Assembly: GCF_000470315.2 (NCBI RefSeq)
Contig: NZ_CBRF02000008.1
Location: forward strand, 62,001 to 126,000
Length of the DNA stretch: 64,000 nt
Reading direction: 5' to 3'
Origin: Psychromonas sp. SP041
GTDB lineage: Bacteria > Pseudomonadota > Gammaproteobacteria > Enterobacterales > Psychromonadaceae
Shown here in pieces: positions 45,338 to 54,507 of the stretch (position 1 is the stretch's first letter; each line of letters starts with the position of its first letter). The notes under the pieces are model-generated. The model saw only the letters and a list, made by a program, of their open reading frames with translations. It had not been told where the DNA came from and ran no database searches. The position numbers and the translations under genes are program-made.

Positions 45338-46185
45338 TAAGAGGGCTCATTTTTTATATTCGATTTTAGTAACCGAGCTGATTGTAATTTTTGAAAGAAA
45401 ATAGACTTAACAGGCTGTGAAGCAGGAATGTCTTTAGTCACTAATGCTAATTGTTTCATGCCTAAAAATACAAATTTAAGTTTTGCTTTTAAGTTCATTT
45501 CTTTTGTTAACAATACCAGTGGCATAGGCACATACACATTAATTTCTACAATAGAAAACTGTTCATCAAGCAAAGCTTGTAAGGAATCTGCTCTGGCGCA
45601 AAAACGGGCAATTTTGAAATTACCAATAGTAGAGAATAAGGATTCGATTTTTTGTACTTGTTCCGCATTCAATTCCGACATACAAGATTGATAATAAGTA
45701 TCGCTGTTGTAAATACCATTTACTGGCATGAGATCGTCGCTATTATTACACGTTTCAGTCACTGAAATAATCGCAGAAGACTTATTCACCGTCGCTCCTG
45801 GGATATAGAATATTTCGAACTCTCGTTTCCCTTTTGCAGCAGCTTGTATCAAATAACGAGGGCTTTTTTCTGCGCGATGTTGGCGATGTTCTTGTAGCGC
45901 TGCAAAACTATCAACACGACAAACACCCTGTGAATTCTGTCCCCATTCAGGTTTTAGAAACACAGGATAACCATCAGGTTGTTTATTATTTTGCTCGTCA
46001 CCTTGATCAACGAACTGCATTAAACGCCATTTTTCAGGTATAAGCAGATCCATATCTAGCTTAGAAAAAATATGTCGATGCTGATTGAAATAATTGGCAT
46101 TTAATTGAAAGTACTTCCAAGGTGCAATCAGAAATCGACAACACCATAGAATATAAGAAAGCACTAGCAGTATACGTATTAGCAA
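45337..46185 (-). CDS. Second ATP-grasp-like enzyme with N-terminal membrane segment
   Basis: A 282-residue protein. Residues 1-20 (LIRILLVLSYILWCCRFLIA) form a hydrophobic helix. The rest is ATP-grasp-like: YPVFLKPEWGQNSQGVCRV with the ATP-site Lys, YLIQAAAKGKREFEIFYI, and FSIVEINVYVPMP as the metal-site strand. Several family residues are weak, so it could have altered activity. It starts at TTG with AAGG upstream and follows the DoxX-like gene by 18 bp. It is the first of three overlapping genes. Confidence 0.7.
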   Translation of the reverse strand: MLIRILLVLSYILWCCRFLIAPWKYFQLNANYFNQHRHIFSKLDMDLLIPEKWRLMQFVDQGDEQNNKQPDGYPVFLKPEWGQNSQGVCRVDSFAALQEHRQHRAEKSPRYLIQAAAKGKREFEIFYIPGATVNKSSAIISVTETCNNSDDLMPVNGIYNSDTYYQSCMSELNAEQVQKIESLFSTIGNFKIARFCARADSLQALLDEQFSIVEINVYVPMPLVLLTKEMNLKAKLKFVFLGMKQLALVTKDIPASQPVKSIFFQKLQSARLLKSNIKNEPS

Positions 46186-46203
46186 AATTGTACCTTATTG
46201 ATT

Positions 46204-46695
46204 TTATTTATTTTTATAGTCACGGTAATTAGTAACAAAAAGGATGAACCCTAATATTACGATAGACACTGCAGTATAAAACAAACTACCGCCGTCACTT
46301 TGGCCTTCATGAATAACTTCAATACCTAATGGTGTAAACAGGTGAAAGAAAGCGGCACCCGTCATCACGCCAAAAGCCATTAAACCACCAATTGCATGCA
46401 TCAAACTACGGCTTGGTGCACATTGTAAAAGACCAATTTTCTTCAATAACCAAAATAAAACCGGTATTAATAAAACAATTGATGTGATCAACTCAACAGT
46501 CCCTACAGCATAAGAACCATAATTTGCGAATAAGGTTCCAATTGGATTACCAAATAAACCTTGCATCCATACACCAATCGTACCAAAAATATGTTGTGTA
46601 TCTGGATGTAACGTAAACTTATAAGGCAACGATAATACAAAAACCTTCGCTATCCACAACACTACAACCCAACTAAAAATAGGTAACACTCTCAT
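46204..46695 (-). CDS. DoxX-like integral membrane protein
   Basis: A 163-residue membrane protein with four or five transmembrane helices. ALPYKF-type residues near the N-terminus (LSLPYKFTLHPDTQHIF) and ANYGSYAVGTVELITSIVLLIPVL resemble the DoxX/DUF-type quinol-oxidase-like family. There are no heme or metal ligands I can assign. The ATG is 3 nt after the YHS stop, with AAGGA inside the end of the YHS gene. Cotranscription with YHS and the ATP-grasp genes is likely. Confidence 0.65.
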   Translation of the reverse strand: MRVLPIFSWVVVLWIAKVFVLSLPYKFTLHPDTQHIFGTIGVWMQGLFGNPIGTLFANYGSYAVGTVELITSIVLLIPVLFWLLKKIGLLQCAPSRSLMHAIGGLMAFGVMTGAAFFHLFTPLGIEVIHEGQSDGGSLFYTAVSIVILGFILFVTNYRDYKNK

Positions 46696-46697
46696 TT

Positions 46698-47153
46698 TTA
46701 TTCCTTGTCTAATTTAGACCAATTAAGGTCAGCTTTTTTAATAAAACCGTCTTTATCAGCAACCCATGTATCTTGGACAGACTGATCATAGTTTAAGTAT
46801 AGTTTATCATTATAAACAGTCCAAAATGCAGGTTTACCTGGTGCTGTTTCATTTCCTGCGATTGCCCATGCACAGTAACCACCGTATTGTGGTGCATATT
46901 TTTCAGGGTTATTTTTAAACAAAGTTAAATGCTCTTCACTCGAAAAATACCAGTCTGCTCCGTTATATTCTAATTGATATTTACTGCTGCCTTCTACTGG
47001 CTTATTTTCAGTAAAGTAAGCCACAACATCGTAACCACCAGCGGCTTTATCGCTAAAGTAACTTGTATAAACCGCATCAGCAGCATTTGCACTTTGAAAA
47101 ACTGCAAAGCTCATTAATGCGATAACTTGTAAAATAGAAAATATTTTTTTCAT
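46698..47153 (-). CDS. Exported YHS-domain protein
   Basis: A 151-residue protein with a signal peptide (MKKIFSILQVIALMSFAVFQSANA). The mature part is a YHS domain: GGYDVVAYFTENKPVEGSSKY, WYFSSEEHLTLFKNNPEKYAPQYGGYCAWAI. YHS domains of this kind bind metal ions, and export to the periplasm suggests a copper or redox role. I start at the ATG at 47153 because GGTGGA precedes it and the product then begins with a normal signal. It heads a five-gene run on the minus strand. Confidence 0.85.
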   Translation of the reverse strand: MKKIFSILQVIALMSFAVFQSANAADAVYTSYFSDKAAGGYDVVAYFTENKPVEGSSKYQLEYNGADWYFSSEEHLTLFKNNPEKYAPQYGGYCAWAIAGNETAPGKPAFWTVYNDKLYLNYDQSVQDTWVADKDGFIKKADLNWSKLDKE

Positions 47154-47337
47154 GTTTAGTTCCACCATTTTTGAATTAATATATCTAACAGACCACAAAA
47201 GATACTTTTTTATTGCTTAGTTTAGTTAAAAAATAAAAATTTATTTATATTTTTTATTTAAACAGGGAGATGCAAAGTATCTGCAGGAGCCAATATGGCA
47301 GCAAAATACGCTTATTATTATTTTTTAAAAGGCATAA

Positions 47338-47370
47338 AAAAACCTCACTTAATTAATCAAGTGAGGTTTT
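47338..47370. terminator. Bidirectional terminator between putP and YHS operon region
   Basis: AAACCTCACTT and AAGTGAGGTTTT form an 11-bp stem with a 9-nt loop, A-rich on one side and T-rich on the other. It lies 48 bp beyond the putP stop (minus strand) and upstream of the YHS operon promoter. Confidence 0.75.
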
Positions 47371-47417
47371 AGAAGTCAGCTAAAAACTAAGTTATAACGG
47401 TAAAACTACAATCAGAG

Positions 47418-48911
47418 TTATAACACTGATAGCTTATCTTTCATTTCTTGGTGTTTTGCTAAGATACTCTGACTTGGTGTTTTGCTTAACAAGCTCACAA
47501 CAACAATCGCTATTAGTGCGAATATAATGCCAGGTACAATTTCATAAACATCAAACCAGCCGCCAGTTAATTGTTTCCAAACGACGATAGTCACACCACC
47601 AACAAGGATGCCTGCTAAAGCGCCATAACGCGTCATACGAGACCAGTACAAGCTTAATATAATAACAGGTCCAAATGCAGCACCGAAACCAGCCCAAGCA
47701 TACGATACTAAGCCGAGTACTGAACTCTCAGGGTTAAACGCAAGTGCTAATGCAATCAGTGATAAACCAACTACCCCTAAACGCCCCACTAATACGACTT
47801 TTTCAGAACTTGCTTCAGGATTAATATGTTGTTTGTAAAAATCCTCTGCTAACGCTGAAGACGATACAAGTAACTGCGAATCAGCCGTACTCATTATTGC
47901 AGCAAGAATTGCCGCTAATAAAATACCAGCTATCACAGGATGGAACATACCATTCACTAAAATCATAAAGATAGTTTCACTATCTTCTAACACACCACCT
48001 AAGTGAGAATCTACATAAGTGATACCGATTAACCCAACAAAAATAGCACCAATGATTGAAAGAATCGTCCAAATTACTGAGATACGACGTGCTGTTGTTA
48101 ATGATTTATTACTGCTTGCAGCTTGGAAGCGCGCCAAAATATGTGGCTGTCCAAAGTAACCTAAACCCCATGCAAGTAATGAAATAATAGCAATAACGCT
48201 CATTGGCGTACCATCATTATTAGTAAAAGCATCTAATAACTCTGGATTTTTAGCCGCTAATGACGTGGTTAAATCACTTATTGAACCATCTAAAGCCAGA
48301 ATCGGCACTAACATTAGTGCAGCAGCCATTAATAAGCCTTGGACTAAATCGGTCCAAGATACCGCTAAGAAACCACCAAATAAAGTATAAGACACAACAC
48401 AAACAGTACCGATGATAACGGCTAACTGATAGTTAAGGTCAAACACAGTTTGGAATAATTTACCGCCAGCCACTAATCCTGCACTGGTATAAAAAAGGAA
48501 AAATAACAGGATAAAAAAAGCTGAAATAGTTTGTAACATTTTGCTTTTATCTTCAAAACGACGAGCAAAATAATCAGGTAAGGTTAATGAGTCATTAGTA
48601 ATAATGGTATAAGTACGTAAACGTTTCGAACATATTATCCAATTTAACCAACTACCGACTAATAAACCACCAGCAAGCCAGAACGATCCATAACCAGCAA
48701 CCAGTGCATAACCAGGTAAACCAAGTAATAGCCACCCACTCATATCAGATGCGCCTGCTGATATAGCTGTTGGCCAAGGTCCTAGTTGACGTCCACCTAA
48801 AAAATAATCCGAAGAATTAACGGTCTTTCTGAAAGCCCAATAGCCAATACCCATCATCATTGCTAGATAAAGGATAAAAGTCCCAATAACCGCAAAATTT
48901 TGTTCTATCAT
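47418..48911 (-). CDS. putP: Sodium/proline symporter
   Basis: A 497-residue inner-membrane symporter of the SSS family with 13 helices. It shows GGRQLGPWPTAISAGASDMSGWLLLGLPG (Na+ and proline site), the SSS signature in GFGQPHILARFQAA and the 2A-type SLLAWGLGYFGQPH. E. coli PutP has 502 residues. I start at the ATG at 48911, with AGGAG 11 bp upstream; a GTG at 48932 would add seven residues that overlap that ribosome site. Proline import serves nutrition and osmoprotection in marine bacteria. It has its own terminator. Confidence 0.92.
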   Translation of the reverse strand: MIEQNFAVIGTFILYLAMMMGIGYWAFRKTVNSSDYFLGGRQLGPWPTAISAGASDMSGWLLLGLPGYALVAGYGSFWLAGGLLVGSWLNWIICSKRLRTYTIITNDSLTLPDYFARRFEDKSKMLQTISAFFILLFFLFYTSAGLVAGGKLFQTVFDLNYQLAVIIGTVCVVSYTLFGGFLAVSWTDLVQGLLMAAALMLVPILALDGSISDLTTSLAAKNPELLDAFTNNDGTPMSVIAIISLLAWGLGYFGQPHILARFQAASSNKSLTTARRISVIWTILSIIGAIFVGLIGITYVDSHLGGVLEDSETIFMILVNGMFHPVIAGILLAAILAAIMSTADSQLLVSSSALAEDFYKQHINPEASSEKVVLVGRLGVVGLSLIALALAFNPESSVLGLVSYAWAGFGAAFGPVIILSLYWSRMTRYGALAGILVGGVTIVVWKQLTGGWFDVYEIVPGIIFALIAIVVVSLLSKTPSQSILAKHQEMKDKLSVL

Positions 48912-49219
48912 AAAAATTAAACTCCTAAACACAGCCTTGTGATAATTAGTATTAATAAGAACACAATCATTCCTTAATCACAGTTCCTAACAATACCCTA
49001 ACAAAATCACTAGTTACTAATCCAGTCTATTGATATTTCACAGAGGATTAAATTTGATTAGGTTGCTTTTAACAATTTTTGTGCGATCCAGATCACACTT
49101 TATTCTCGAGTAAAAAATGACAGTACGATGATTATTTAAACGTAAAAAGAACAAAATAATCTATAAAACTGCCCATTTACAAACAAAAATAGTCGATTAA
49201 TCAATCAGAAACACTCTGT

Positions 49220-50212
49220 TTAAAATTTATATAACAAACCAGTAGAAACAATAAAACTCTTAGTATCATAAAAACTAATATCAGAATTTTCTTGGCTATA
49301 TCCTGCCATCATAGTCCAAACCCAACGATCCCAATCAAATGGTCTTTTATAGCTATAAATAGAAAAAATACCGGTATGGTTTAGATTTTGCTTAGCATCA
49401 AAAATGGGATTAATTTGCTGATACACACGAGTACCTGCATTAATTGTAGTAATTAAAGTATGTCGATCACGGAAAATCAAGATAGACAGTTGTGCCGTAT
49501 ATTGATCATAACTATTAGCGTTACCCTCTGCATTACGGTGAGTATATTGAAGGTTAGGTTTTAACAATATACCTTTTGCTACTGGGAATAAGGTTTCAAC
49601 ATCGACCCTTTGATAAAGGCTATCACGTTGTAGTGAAGCAATTTCAGCAGCATCAGTTAATTGACTTTGTCCACTGCGTTCATTATCAATACTACTACTG
49701 GCAATCGCATACTTTAACGTCAATGGACTACCAAAAATTCTCTCTACAGCAATTCGCCCTCCTCCCACTTTTTCATCGGTAGTTTGTCGGTCACTACCCA
49801 CTAAGAAAGGGTCTTCCCAAGTTTCATTCAATATTGATAATTTAGGAAAAACGGCAAAGGTTAACTGACTGTCATCATTGAATTGATGAACAACACCAAT
49901 CTCATATTGAAATTGTGCTGTTGAAACTTGTTCACGGCTGTTACCTAAGAAAAACTGAGTTTTAAGACTATCTAATGTGTATTGCGCTCGACCTAATGGA
50001 TAAGCCAATGCAGAAGACTCCGATTGCCCACTATTATTTAAATCATTAGTGGTCTCGTTATCACTGTCCGTATCAAATTGAGACTCTCCACCGCTGTAAC
50101 CAACATTTACACTTAAGGTAAACTCCCACCCTGCTTCTTTACTTAACGGTTGAGCAACAATAGAGCAGCTCATGAAAATACCTACAGTGAAACAACTTAT
50201 TCCTTTTAACAT
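49220..50212 (-). CDS. DUF2860 outer-membrane-type protein
   Basis: A 330-residue protein with a signal peptide (cleavage near SIVAQP) and a beta-strand-rich mature sequence with alternating aromatics, ending in LLYKF like outer-membrane barrels. The N-terminal WEFTLSVNVGYSGGESQFD and SSSALAYPLGRAQYTLDSLKTQFFLGNSREQVSTAQ are the DUF2860 hallmarks. A 12- or more-strand barrel is likely, role unknown. It is monocistronic; a 17-bp tandem repeat and TGACCA/TGGTCA dyad lie just upstream (50231-50264). Confidence 0.8.
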   Translation of the reverse strand: MLKGISCFTVGIFMSCSIVAQPLSKEAGWEFTLSVNVGYSGGESQFDTDSDNETTNDLNNSGQSESSALAYPLGRAQYTLDSLKTQFFLGNSREQVSTAQFQYEIGVVHQFNDDSQLTFAVFPKLSILNETWEDPFLVGSDRQTTDEKVGGGRIAVERIFGSPLTLKYAIASSSIDNERSGQSQLTDAAEIASLQRDSLYQRVDVETLFPVAKGILLKPNLQYTHRNAEGNANSYDQYTAQLSILIFRDRHTLITTINAGTRVYQQINPIFDAKQNLNHTGIFSIYSYKRPFDWDRWVWTMMAGYSQENSDISFYDTKSFIVSTGLLYKF

Positions 50213-50230
50213 GATCTTTTGTCCCTATTA

Positions 50231-50264
50231 TTTTTTGACCACTATTGTTTTTTGGTCACTATTT
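50231..50264. repeat. 17-bp tandem repeat upstream of the DUF2860 gene
   Basis: TTTTTTGACCACTATTG (50231-50247) is followed directly by TTTTTTGGTCACTATTT (50248-50264), 14 of 17 identical. The pair also creates a TGACCA...TGGTCA inverted repeat. It is 19-52 bp before the start codon, suggesting an operator. The rest of the gap to 50516 shows nothing else. Confidence 0.5.
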
Positions 50265-50516
50265 CAGTGTTAAATAATGTAATTAATAGAATGTAATGTA
50301 GCGATGGCAGAATAATACGATGAAACGTCTTATCATTATCATATTAGTACGTAATGAATTCTTTAAAGTTCATCTCTTTATTTATAAGGTAGATTTTAGT
50401 CATAAAGAAGATCAACATTAACGTTAGTCTAATCCTTACGACGAGAAACAAGTGTCAGCACTTAATAAGCCATCTAATCTTTCATTTTCCCTTTAACTCT
50501 ATTTTATTTTGCATCA

Positions 50517-50738
50517 TTAAAAGGGTTTAATTAATGGTGCTAACATTGTCTCCAGCCCATTTAATTTAACTTCATACATCAAGGCTAATTGTTCGCCTAA
50601 TTTGCCTTCAGGAAAACCTTTACCATGAAACCACACTAAATAAGGTTCAGGTAAATGGATCAGCTTTCGGCCTGCGTATTTGCCAAATGGCATCGTTTGG
50701 TTAATCGCATCACTAAGGGCTTTAGGGTTATCTAACAT
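50517..50738 (-). CDS. DUF3820 family small protein
   Basis: A 73-residue protein with the DUF3820 core: MPFGKYAGRKLIHLPEPYLVWFHGKGFPEGKLGEQLALMYEVKLNGLE. DUF3820 proteins resemble the 'putative quorum-sensing-regulated virulence factor' family and a nuclease-associated fold; the role is unknown. I start at the ATG at 50738 (AGAGGAT upstream), which overlaps the MocR stop by 7 bp, so the two genes are probably co-translated. Confidence 0.8.
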   Translation of the reverse strand: MLDNPKALSDAINQTMPFGKYAGRKLIHLPEPYLVWFHGKGFPEGKLGEQLALMYEVKLNGLETMLAPLIKPF

Positions 50739-52141
50739 GTTGTATCCTCTGAACAAATTTTAACTAATTTAATTAAATGACTTAATTGTAATTTAACCTC
50801 TGCAGCAGTCATACTAAAACCAATATTCAATCTAAAGCAATGTGGGTACAAACCTAACGTACTAAAGCTATTACCCACACGTATATCTAGTTTCTTTTGT
50901 ATGCCAAGCTCTCTTAATTTAGACGTATTAAGATCAGCAACCTCAATCCATAAAACAAAACCACCAGCAGGTTGACTAATTTTACTGTTAACGGGTAAAT
51001 GCTGTTGTAAATAAGCAATAAACTGCAATGTTTGTTGATGTAAGTGTAAACGTACTTTTTTAAGGTGATTGATATAATCACCACGTTGAATAAAATCAGC
51101 AATAGCAAGCTGTAGTGGAGATGTCACACCTTGATTTGCAAATAAACGTTGTTGTAAATAAGCCTGTAAATACCGTCCTGGTAAACACCAGCCTAAACGA
51201 TAGCCTGCAGCAATGGTTTTAGAAATAGAACCACACCATAGGATATAACCCTCTCGATCCCAATGTTTTGCAGGTAATGGAATCACCTTTTCATAACCTA
51301 ACTCAAGATAGACATCATCTTCAATAATGGGAATTTTATACTGAGTCGCTAATTCAACAAGTTTTTGCTTTTGCAGCGAACTCATTGACGTTCCTTGTGG
51401 GTTCATGTGTGAAGTACAAAACAAACCTGCTTTTATCGCCCCTAATTGCATCTGCTTTTGTAATTGTTCAAGGTCAATACCCTCGACAACCGAAGGGATC
51501 TCAACCACACGCCGCCCCATCACACCTAATAATTCTAATAAACCAGAAAAACACGGTGAACTGATAGCAATAGCATCACCGACTTCTGTGGTGATTTCAA
51601 TGGCTGTTCTAATCGCATCTAAACAACCATGTGTGATCACGCACTCTGCAGCAGAAAAGTGAAAATCAACCGTTTTAAAGTGCTCACTCAAGTTATCACG
51701 TAATATTATTTCTCCTTGTGGATTAGGATAATGACTAAGTCTATTGCCTTGTTGTTTCATTGCACGCCGAAAGCTTTGTTGTAATTTATCCACAGGCATT
51801 AAATTAGGATCGTAACGTGCAATGCCAAATGGACAGGGATCAACAAACGGATTATACAAAGCAGGTAATTGCGGCTGTGTAATAGCACTTTGAAAGCGAA
51901 TAAAAGTAGGCGTTTGCAGTTTTTCAACTAACAATGATTTTTTAGCGACGTAATACCCTGACTGTGGCTTTGCTAGTAACCATCCCAAAGACTCTAAATA
52001 TTGATAGCAATTTAACGCCGTTGTCATGCTGACATTATGTAATTGTTTAAAGTTACGCAATGAAGGCATTTTACTGTTTACAGCAAGTTGCCCAGATTCA
52101 ATCTGTTGCACACATTGTTTAGCTAATTGTTTATAACGCAT
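50732..52141 (-). CDS. MocR/GntR-type PLP-dependent transcription regulator
   Basis: A 469-residue fusion of a GntR winged-helix (about residues 1-70: VQQIESGQLAVNSKMPSLRNFKQLHNVSMTTALNCYQYLESLGWL) and a class I aminotransferase-like domain (about 100-460). The aminotransferase part has CFSGLLELLGVMGR, the aspartate stretch PIIEDDVYLELGYE and the PLP lysine in WCGSISKTIAAGYRLGW. It is divergent from an EamA-family exporter gene, a common MocR arrangement, so it probably activates that exporter in response to an amino acid or PLP. The substrate is not readable. Confidence 0.88.
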   Translation of the reverse strand: MRYKQLAKQCVQQIESGQLAVNSKMPSLRNFKQLHNVSMTTALNCYQYLESLGWLLAKPQSGYYVAKKSLLVEKLQTPTFIRFQSAITQPQLPALYNPFVDPCPFGIARYDPNLMPVDKLQQSFRRAMKQQGNRLSHYPNPQGEIILRDNLSEHFKTVDFHFSAAECVITHGCLDAIRTAIEITTEVGDAIAISSPCFSGLLELLGVMGRRVVEIPSVVEGIDLEQLQKQMQLGAIKAGLFCTSHMNPQGTSMSSLQKQKLVELATQYKIPIIEDDVYLELGYEKVIPLPAKHWDREGYILWCGSISKTIAAGYRLGWCLPGRYLQAYLQQRLFANQGVTSPLQLAIADFIQRGDYINHLKKVRLHLHQQTLQFIAYLQQHLPVNSKISQPAGGFVLWIEVADLNTSKLRELGIQKKLDIRVGNSFSTLGLYPHCFRLNIGFSMTAAEVKLQLSHLIKLVKICSEDTTC

Positions 52142-52247
52142 AAATTGTACCGCTTTATTTTTAAATTTTTGTATCTGTTATCTTTTTTAGTTTGTTTGAT
52201 AATACACATAAGCGCAAGAACACATTATGTAAACTAAAGGGTCAGTA

Positions 52248-53117
52248 ATGAAAAAGAACGATTTGATACTAGGTATTTTAGTCATGATTGTCTGGGGGTT
52301 AAATTTCTCAGTGATCAAGTTAGGCGTAAACGAAATTGATCCTTTGTTATTAACGGCATTAAGGTTCACTTTAGCAACATTACCCGCTATATTTTTTGTC
52401 AAAAAACCAGATGTCTCATGGTGGTACCTGATCGTTTATGGCTGGTTATTCGCGATTGGTATTTGGGGTATGGCTACGTGGTCTATCCAAGCAGGGTTAA
52501 GTGCCGGTATGGCCTCTGTTCTATTACAGATGAACGTGGTATTTGGTTTATTCTTAGGTTGTTTTTTATTAAAAGAGCCGCTTCCTCTCAATAAAGTGAT
52601 TGGTAGTGGTATTGCTTTAGCAGGTTTATTATTAAGTTTAACCGTAACAGATGGTTCAGTAACGCAATTAGGATTCATGCTAATTTTATTCGCTGCTATA
52701 TCGTGGAGTTTAGCGAGTATTACGGTCAAAAAAGCAGGTACAAAACAGGTCTTTGCATTTAGTTTATGGGCCATGGCTTTTGCGCCTATTCCTCTGTTCT
52801 TAATCGTCTACTTTCAATCAGGTAGTGATGCTTTCGTACAATTATCAACACAGTTTAATGAGCGTGTTATTTTCTCGGTGTTATTTCAAGCTTATCCGGT
52901 AACTTTATTGGGCTATTGGATTTGGAACCGACTACTAGTTACCTATCCACTAACGACTGTGGCCCCACTGACCTTACTCGTTCCTATTTTTGGTTTATTA
53001 GGAGGTGTTTTTTTTTATCAAGAAGAAGTTGGAATAATTAAGTTAGTTGCAAGTTTGTGTGTGATCAGTGGCATTTTAATTGGCTTTGTTAATGTTAGAA
53101 AACTTAAGAAAATTTAA
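52248..53117 (+). CDS. EamA-family (DMT) exporter
   Basis: A 289-residue inner-membrane protein with ten transmembrane helices in two EamA repeats (about 5-135 and 150-285). It starts MKKNDLILGILVMIVWGLNFSVIKLGV, the usual EamA first-helix pattern, and has MASVLLQMNVVFGLFLGCFLLKEP at the end of repeat one and APLTLLVPIFGLLGGVFFYQEE in repeat two. AAGGG precedes the ATG. It is divergent from the MocR gene at 107 bp, so it probably exports an amino acid or metabolite under that regulator. E. coli EamA (YdeD) exports cysteine derivatives; the substrate here is uncertain. Confidence 0.85.
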   Translation: MKKNDLILGILVMIVWGLNFSVIKLGVNEIDPLLLTALRFTLATLPAIFFVKKPDVSWWYLIVYGWLFAIGIWGMATWSIQAGLSAGMASVLLQMNVVFGLFLGCFLLKEPLPLNKVIGSGIALAGLLLSLTVTDGSVTQLGFMLILFAAISWSLASITVKKAGTKQVFAFSLWAMAFAPIPLFLIVYFQSGSDAFVQLSTQFNERVIFSVLFQAYPVTLLGYWIWNRLLVTYPLTTVAPLTLLVPIFGLLGGVFFYQEEVGIIKLVASLCVISGILIGFVNVRKLKKI

Positions 53118-53205
53118 AAGTAGAGACCATTAATAATCACTCACTTTATAGATCATAAAAAGTAGGTACACTAGCTCGCAATGTTAATTATTGATTGAGA
53201 AGTTT

Positions 53206-53871
53206 ATGTCCTACCAAGCTGCTATTTTTGATATGGATGGCCTACTACTAGATACCGAACGTGTTTGTATGCAAGCTTTCGAACAAGCTTGTGTACAACT
53301 ATCACTGCCTTTTGTTAAAAGTGCTTATTTGAAAATAATTGGTCGCAATGCCAAAGGGATTGAAGAAGCAATTATGTCTCATTATGCACAGTACATTGAG
53401 TATGCACCTTTACGTAAAGCTTGGATGGATGGTTACTGGCCTGTCGTTGAAAACCACGCTATCCCAGTAAAATCTGGCGTCATTGATTTACTAGAATGGT
53501 TTAAAGCACAAAACATTCCCGTGGCTGTTGCGACTTCAACACACAATAAGTTAGCAGCGACTAAGTTAAGACTGGCTAAAATAGATCATTATTTTGAACA
53601 TATCAGTAGTGGTTGCGAAGTCACTCATGGCAAACCACACCCTGAGATTTTTTTGTTAGCAGCAAAACGTTTAAATGTTCCAGCAGAACAATGCTTAGCT
53701 TTTGAAGATTCAAGTAATGGGGTTTTATCCGCGCTAGCAGCAAAAATGCAAGTTTACCAAGTCCCTGACCTAGTCATACCAGATCAGGAGATCATTGCTT
53801 TAGGCCATCAAATTCAACCATCACTTGATGTTGTTTTAACTCAGCTTAAACACCAGAAAAAAGCTGATTAA
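53206..53871 (+). CDS. HAD-superfamily sugar-phosphate phosphatase
   Basis: A 221-residue HAD enzyme of the beta-phosphoglucomutase/YniC branch. The nucleophile motif is FDMDGLLLDTE (about residues 8-18), motif II is VATSTHN, motif III Lys is near HGKPHPEIF and motif IV is LAFEDSSNGV. The cap domain is helical (about 20-85). Phosphatase action on small sugar phosphates such as 2-deoxyglucose-6-P is typical. I start at the ATG at 53206 with GAGAAG upstream; a TTG at 53191 is possible. It follows the exporter by 88 bp. Confidence 0.85.
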   Translation: MSYQAAIFDMDGLLLDTERVCMQAFEQACVQLSLPFVKSAYLKIIGRNAKGIEEAIMSHYAQYIEYAPLRKAWMDGYWPVVENHAIPVKSGVIDLLEWFKAQNIPVAVATSTHNKLAATKLRLAKIDHYFEHISSGCEVTHGKPHPEIFLLAAKRLNVPAEQCLAFEDSSNGVLSALAAKMQVYQVPDLVIPDQEIIALGHQIQPSLDVVLTQLKHQKKAD

Positions 53872-53902
53872 TGATGAAAGCACCTGCTGTATGATAGCTG
53901 CT

Positions 53903-54439
53903 TTATTTGGTGTCTGTATTGGTTGGCATTTGATCAACAAAAATAAGTTGATCGGTTGAAAAACCATATTCAGCGGCAGTATTAATAAAGTCTTGCTTCA
54001 CTTCATCACTTATCTGTGGCGTACGAGATAGCAACCATAGATATTCGTGGTTATAGCTACTAATGAAAGCATACTGATAATTTACTTGGTCCATTTTAAA
54101 AATAATGTACGAACCATAAAATGGGCCAAAGAAAGACACTTTTAAGTGGCCAGTGTTTTTATCATCAACAAAGTACGCTTTACCAACCGCTTCTTTCCAT
54201 TCTTTATCTTCTGCAGAGTATCCTTTGTTAACGACTTTAATGCCGCCATCATCACGCATTGAATAAGTCGCTGAAACTTGTTCAAGTCCACGTTCAAAGG
54301 AGTGGTCTAAACGTGCTATTTCAAACCAAGTCCCTAAGTAACGCTCACTTTCAAAATTTTTAACGGCTTTCATGCCATCTGGAACGCCTGTACAAGCTGT
54401 TTGTAATAAAATTGCTGCGATTAATAATAAGAATTTCAT
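53903..54439 (-). CDS. blc: Outer-membrane lipocalin
   Basis: A 178-residue lipoprotein with the signal MKFLLLIAAILLQTAC (lipid-modified Cys16). The mature part is a lipocalin: YLGTWFEIARLDHSFERGLEQVSATYS is the GxW motif and N-terminal strand, KVSFFGPFYGSYIIF the middle strands, and YLWLLSRTP the C-terminal RxP motif. E. coli Blc binds lysophospholipids and is induced at stationary phase. It converges on the HAD gene and has GGGGG before the ATG. Confidence 0.9.
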   Translation of the reverse strand: MKFLLLIAAILLQTACTGVPDGMKAVKNFESERYLGTWFEIARLDHSFERGLEQVSATYSMRDDGGIKVVNKGYSAEDKEWKEAVGKAYFVDDKNTGHLKVSFFGPFYGSYIIFKMDQVNYQYAFISSYNHEYLWLLSRTPQISDEVKQDFINTAAEYGFSTDQLIFVDQMPTNTDTK

Positions 54440-54507
54440 TTTTACCCCCTAATAATTAAGCCATCATAGATTTATATAGCTTAGTACGTATTAGTCTCAG
54501 ATAAAGC

